From JAVZOV01 sp049976445 (GTDB lineage: Archaea; Thermoproteota; Thermoprotei; Gearchaeales; WAQG01), in the NCBI GenBank assembly GCA_049976445.1, contig JBMFIF010000003.1, forward strand, positions 1 through 64,000: 64,000 bases of DNA, written 5' to 3'. The notes beneath the pieces were generated by a model. That model did not search any database. It saw only the letters and a list, made by a program, of their open reading frames with translations, and was not told the DNA's origin. This document shows positions 63,251-64,000 of the stretch, in pieces (the stretch's first letter is position 1; each line of letters opens with the position of its first letter). Position numbers and translations under genes: made by a program.

Positions 63251-64000
63251 AAAAATTAATGGTGAATATTCTCACATTAAAAATATCATCAAAGTAGTAA
63301 TATTTATTGATAAGTTAAAAAAGATTAGCATGAAGAATAACGAGAATATATTATTAGGTAAAATAAACGATAATGGACCATTATTTTATATTTCGAAAAA
63401 TGATTTAATAAATCATATTGGTATTTTTGGTCTTAGTGGATTTGGTAAGACGACTACTTGCATGAGAGTATTAGAAGGATTAGCTAGCAATGGATATAAA
63501 ATACTAGTCTTTGATTGGCATGGCGAATATGAACGATTTATTAAAAGTATTGACGGATATTCTATAAAGCTCGGCGTAGATGATTATGGTATAAATCCTC
63601 TCATGGTAATGATTAATAATGATATCGGTGAACATGTTGGCTTTCTTACTGATATGTTTACTGAAGCATTTCAATTATCTATGCCACAATCTTATGTTTT
63701 AAGGAAAATTTTGCTTGAGATTATATCTAAAAGCAATATACAAGGTCTTACTATTAACAGAATAATTGAGGAATTGTCTTCTAAAAAAGGTCAATACGTG
63801 TCTAATTATGAGATAGAAATTAGGATGGCGTTACTTAGAAGATTAGAACCATTAAATTATGGCGTAAGTAAAAGTATTTTTAATGCTACGAAAGTGCTTA
63901 GTGCAAATGAATTGTTAAGCAGTAACATCTCTATAAATTTCAAAAATTTATCTGAGGAAGGGTTAAAGAGAATTGTTGCCTATACTATAATGAGAATACT
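63228..64000 (+). CDS. HerA/VirB4-like ATPase (partial, runs off window)
   Basis: Open from ATG 63228 to the window end, at least 257 codons. Around residues 60-77 it reads NHIGIFGLSGFGKTTTCMRVLEGLA, a Walker A with flanking strand as in HerA/VirB4/FtsK-type motors, then KILVFDWHGEYERF, the DxxGEY motif typical of HerA-family proteins (usually DPHGEY). The region after it (INPLMVMIN ... HVGFLTDMFTEAFQLSMPQSYVL) matches the helical insert of that family. The Walker B lies beyond the window. An ATG at 63330 is an alternative start. Confidence 0.85.
   Translation, partial: MNSQYHSKKINGEYSHIKNIIKVVIFIDKLKKISMKNNENILLGKINDNGPLFYISKNDLINHIGIFGLSGFGKTTTCMRVLEGLASNGYKILVFDWHGEYERFIKSIDGYSIKLGVDDYGINPLMVMINNDIGEHVGFLTDMFTEAFQLSMPQSYVLRKILLEIISKSNIQGLTINRIIEELSSKKGQYVSNYEIEIRMALLRRLEPLNYGVSKSIFNATKVLSANELLSSNISINFKNLSEEGLKRIVAYTIMRI

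Noticed and set aside
1..64000. CRISPR array
   Set aside because: No regularly spaced direct repeats were seen in any spacer region.
1..64000. 16S/23S/5S rRNA, SRP RNA or RNase P RNA
   Set aside because: No GC-rich structured stretch other than the five tRNAs stands out; the gaps are too short or too A/T-rich.

Overview
The window is archaeal, AT-rich (about one third G+C by eye) and densely coded on both strands. The domain is fixed by archaeal-only or archaeal/eukaryotic information genes: two TFBs, TFE-alpha and a probable TFE-beta, MBF1, LSm proteins, eL37, eL38, eS8, SRP19, Gar1, a KEOPS Cgi121 subunit, NAC, a processed beta proteasome subunit, archaeosine tRNA-guanine transglycosylase, Trm56, Trm1, D-aminoacyl-tRNA deacylase DtdA, deoxyhypusine synthase and sn-glycerol-1-phosphate dehydrogenase. 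eL38 together with TFE-beta points to a TACK (Thermoproteota-type) lineage. The very GC-rich tRNA stems in an AT-rich genome suggest a thermophile. I cannot place it more precisely.

Layout. 0-1 kb: transposase relics. 1-3.3 kb: a siroheme sulfite/nitrite reductase, a TusA-like sulfur carrier and an HTH regulator, with a palindrome at the promoter. 3.3-14 kb: folding, proteolysis and RNA metabolism (FKBP, proteasome beta, two beta-CASP nucleases, LSm proteins, eL37, TGT, PAC2 protein, a presenilin-like membrane protease, eL38). 14-18 kb: TFE-alpha, Trm56, MBF1, a PUA protein, NAC, Cgi121 and two tRNA-Val genes, one carrying an unusual insertion. 18-27 kb: M1 aminopeptidase, TyrRS, phosphoglycerate mutase, G1P dehydrogenase, CinA-like protein, GPN GTPase. 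27.5-31.5 kb: ADP-forming acetyl-CoA synthetase genes, interrupted by an IS relic. 31.5-35 kb: coiled-coil protein, DUF373, a 202-bp inverted-repeat element with target duplication, M24 peptidase. 35-38.3 kb: eS8, SRP19, Gar1, TFB, TFE-beta, FtsJ/RlmE. 38.5-47 kb: Trm1, THEP1 NTPase, AMP phosphorylase, RNase HII, AbrB-PhoU regulator, HDAC-like hydrolase, FBP aldolase/phosphatase, triosephosphate isomerase. 47-49.4 kb: membrane protein, RecA-fold protein with a degenerate P-loop, zinc ribbon, HIT protein.

Two type IV filament/secretion systems lie at the right. The first (49.5-53.1 kb, minus) is a compact pilin, ATPase and membrane-platform operon. The second (57.6-64 kb, running off the end) has a divergent row of four small membrane-anchored proteins facing a plus-strand operon. 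That operon encodes two coiled-coil proteins, a divergent secretion ATPase, a platform protein split into two genes, a short pilin with a canonical cleavage motif, a two-TM protein and a HerA/VirB4-like ATPase. This second cluster, next to a divergent second TFB, is the best candidate for an undescribed system, possibly DNA transfer.

Metabolically the genes fit a fermenter or gluconeogenic heterotroph: acyl-CoA to acid plus ATP by ACD, AMP degradation by AMP phosphorylase, and gluconeogenesis through FBP aldolase/phosphatase and TIM. All calls were made by reading the sequence. No database search was run.
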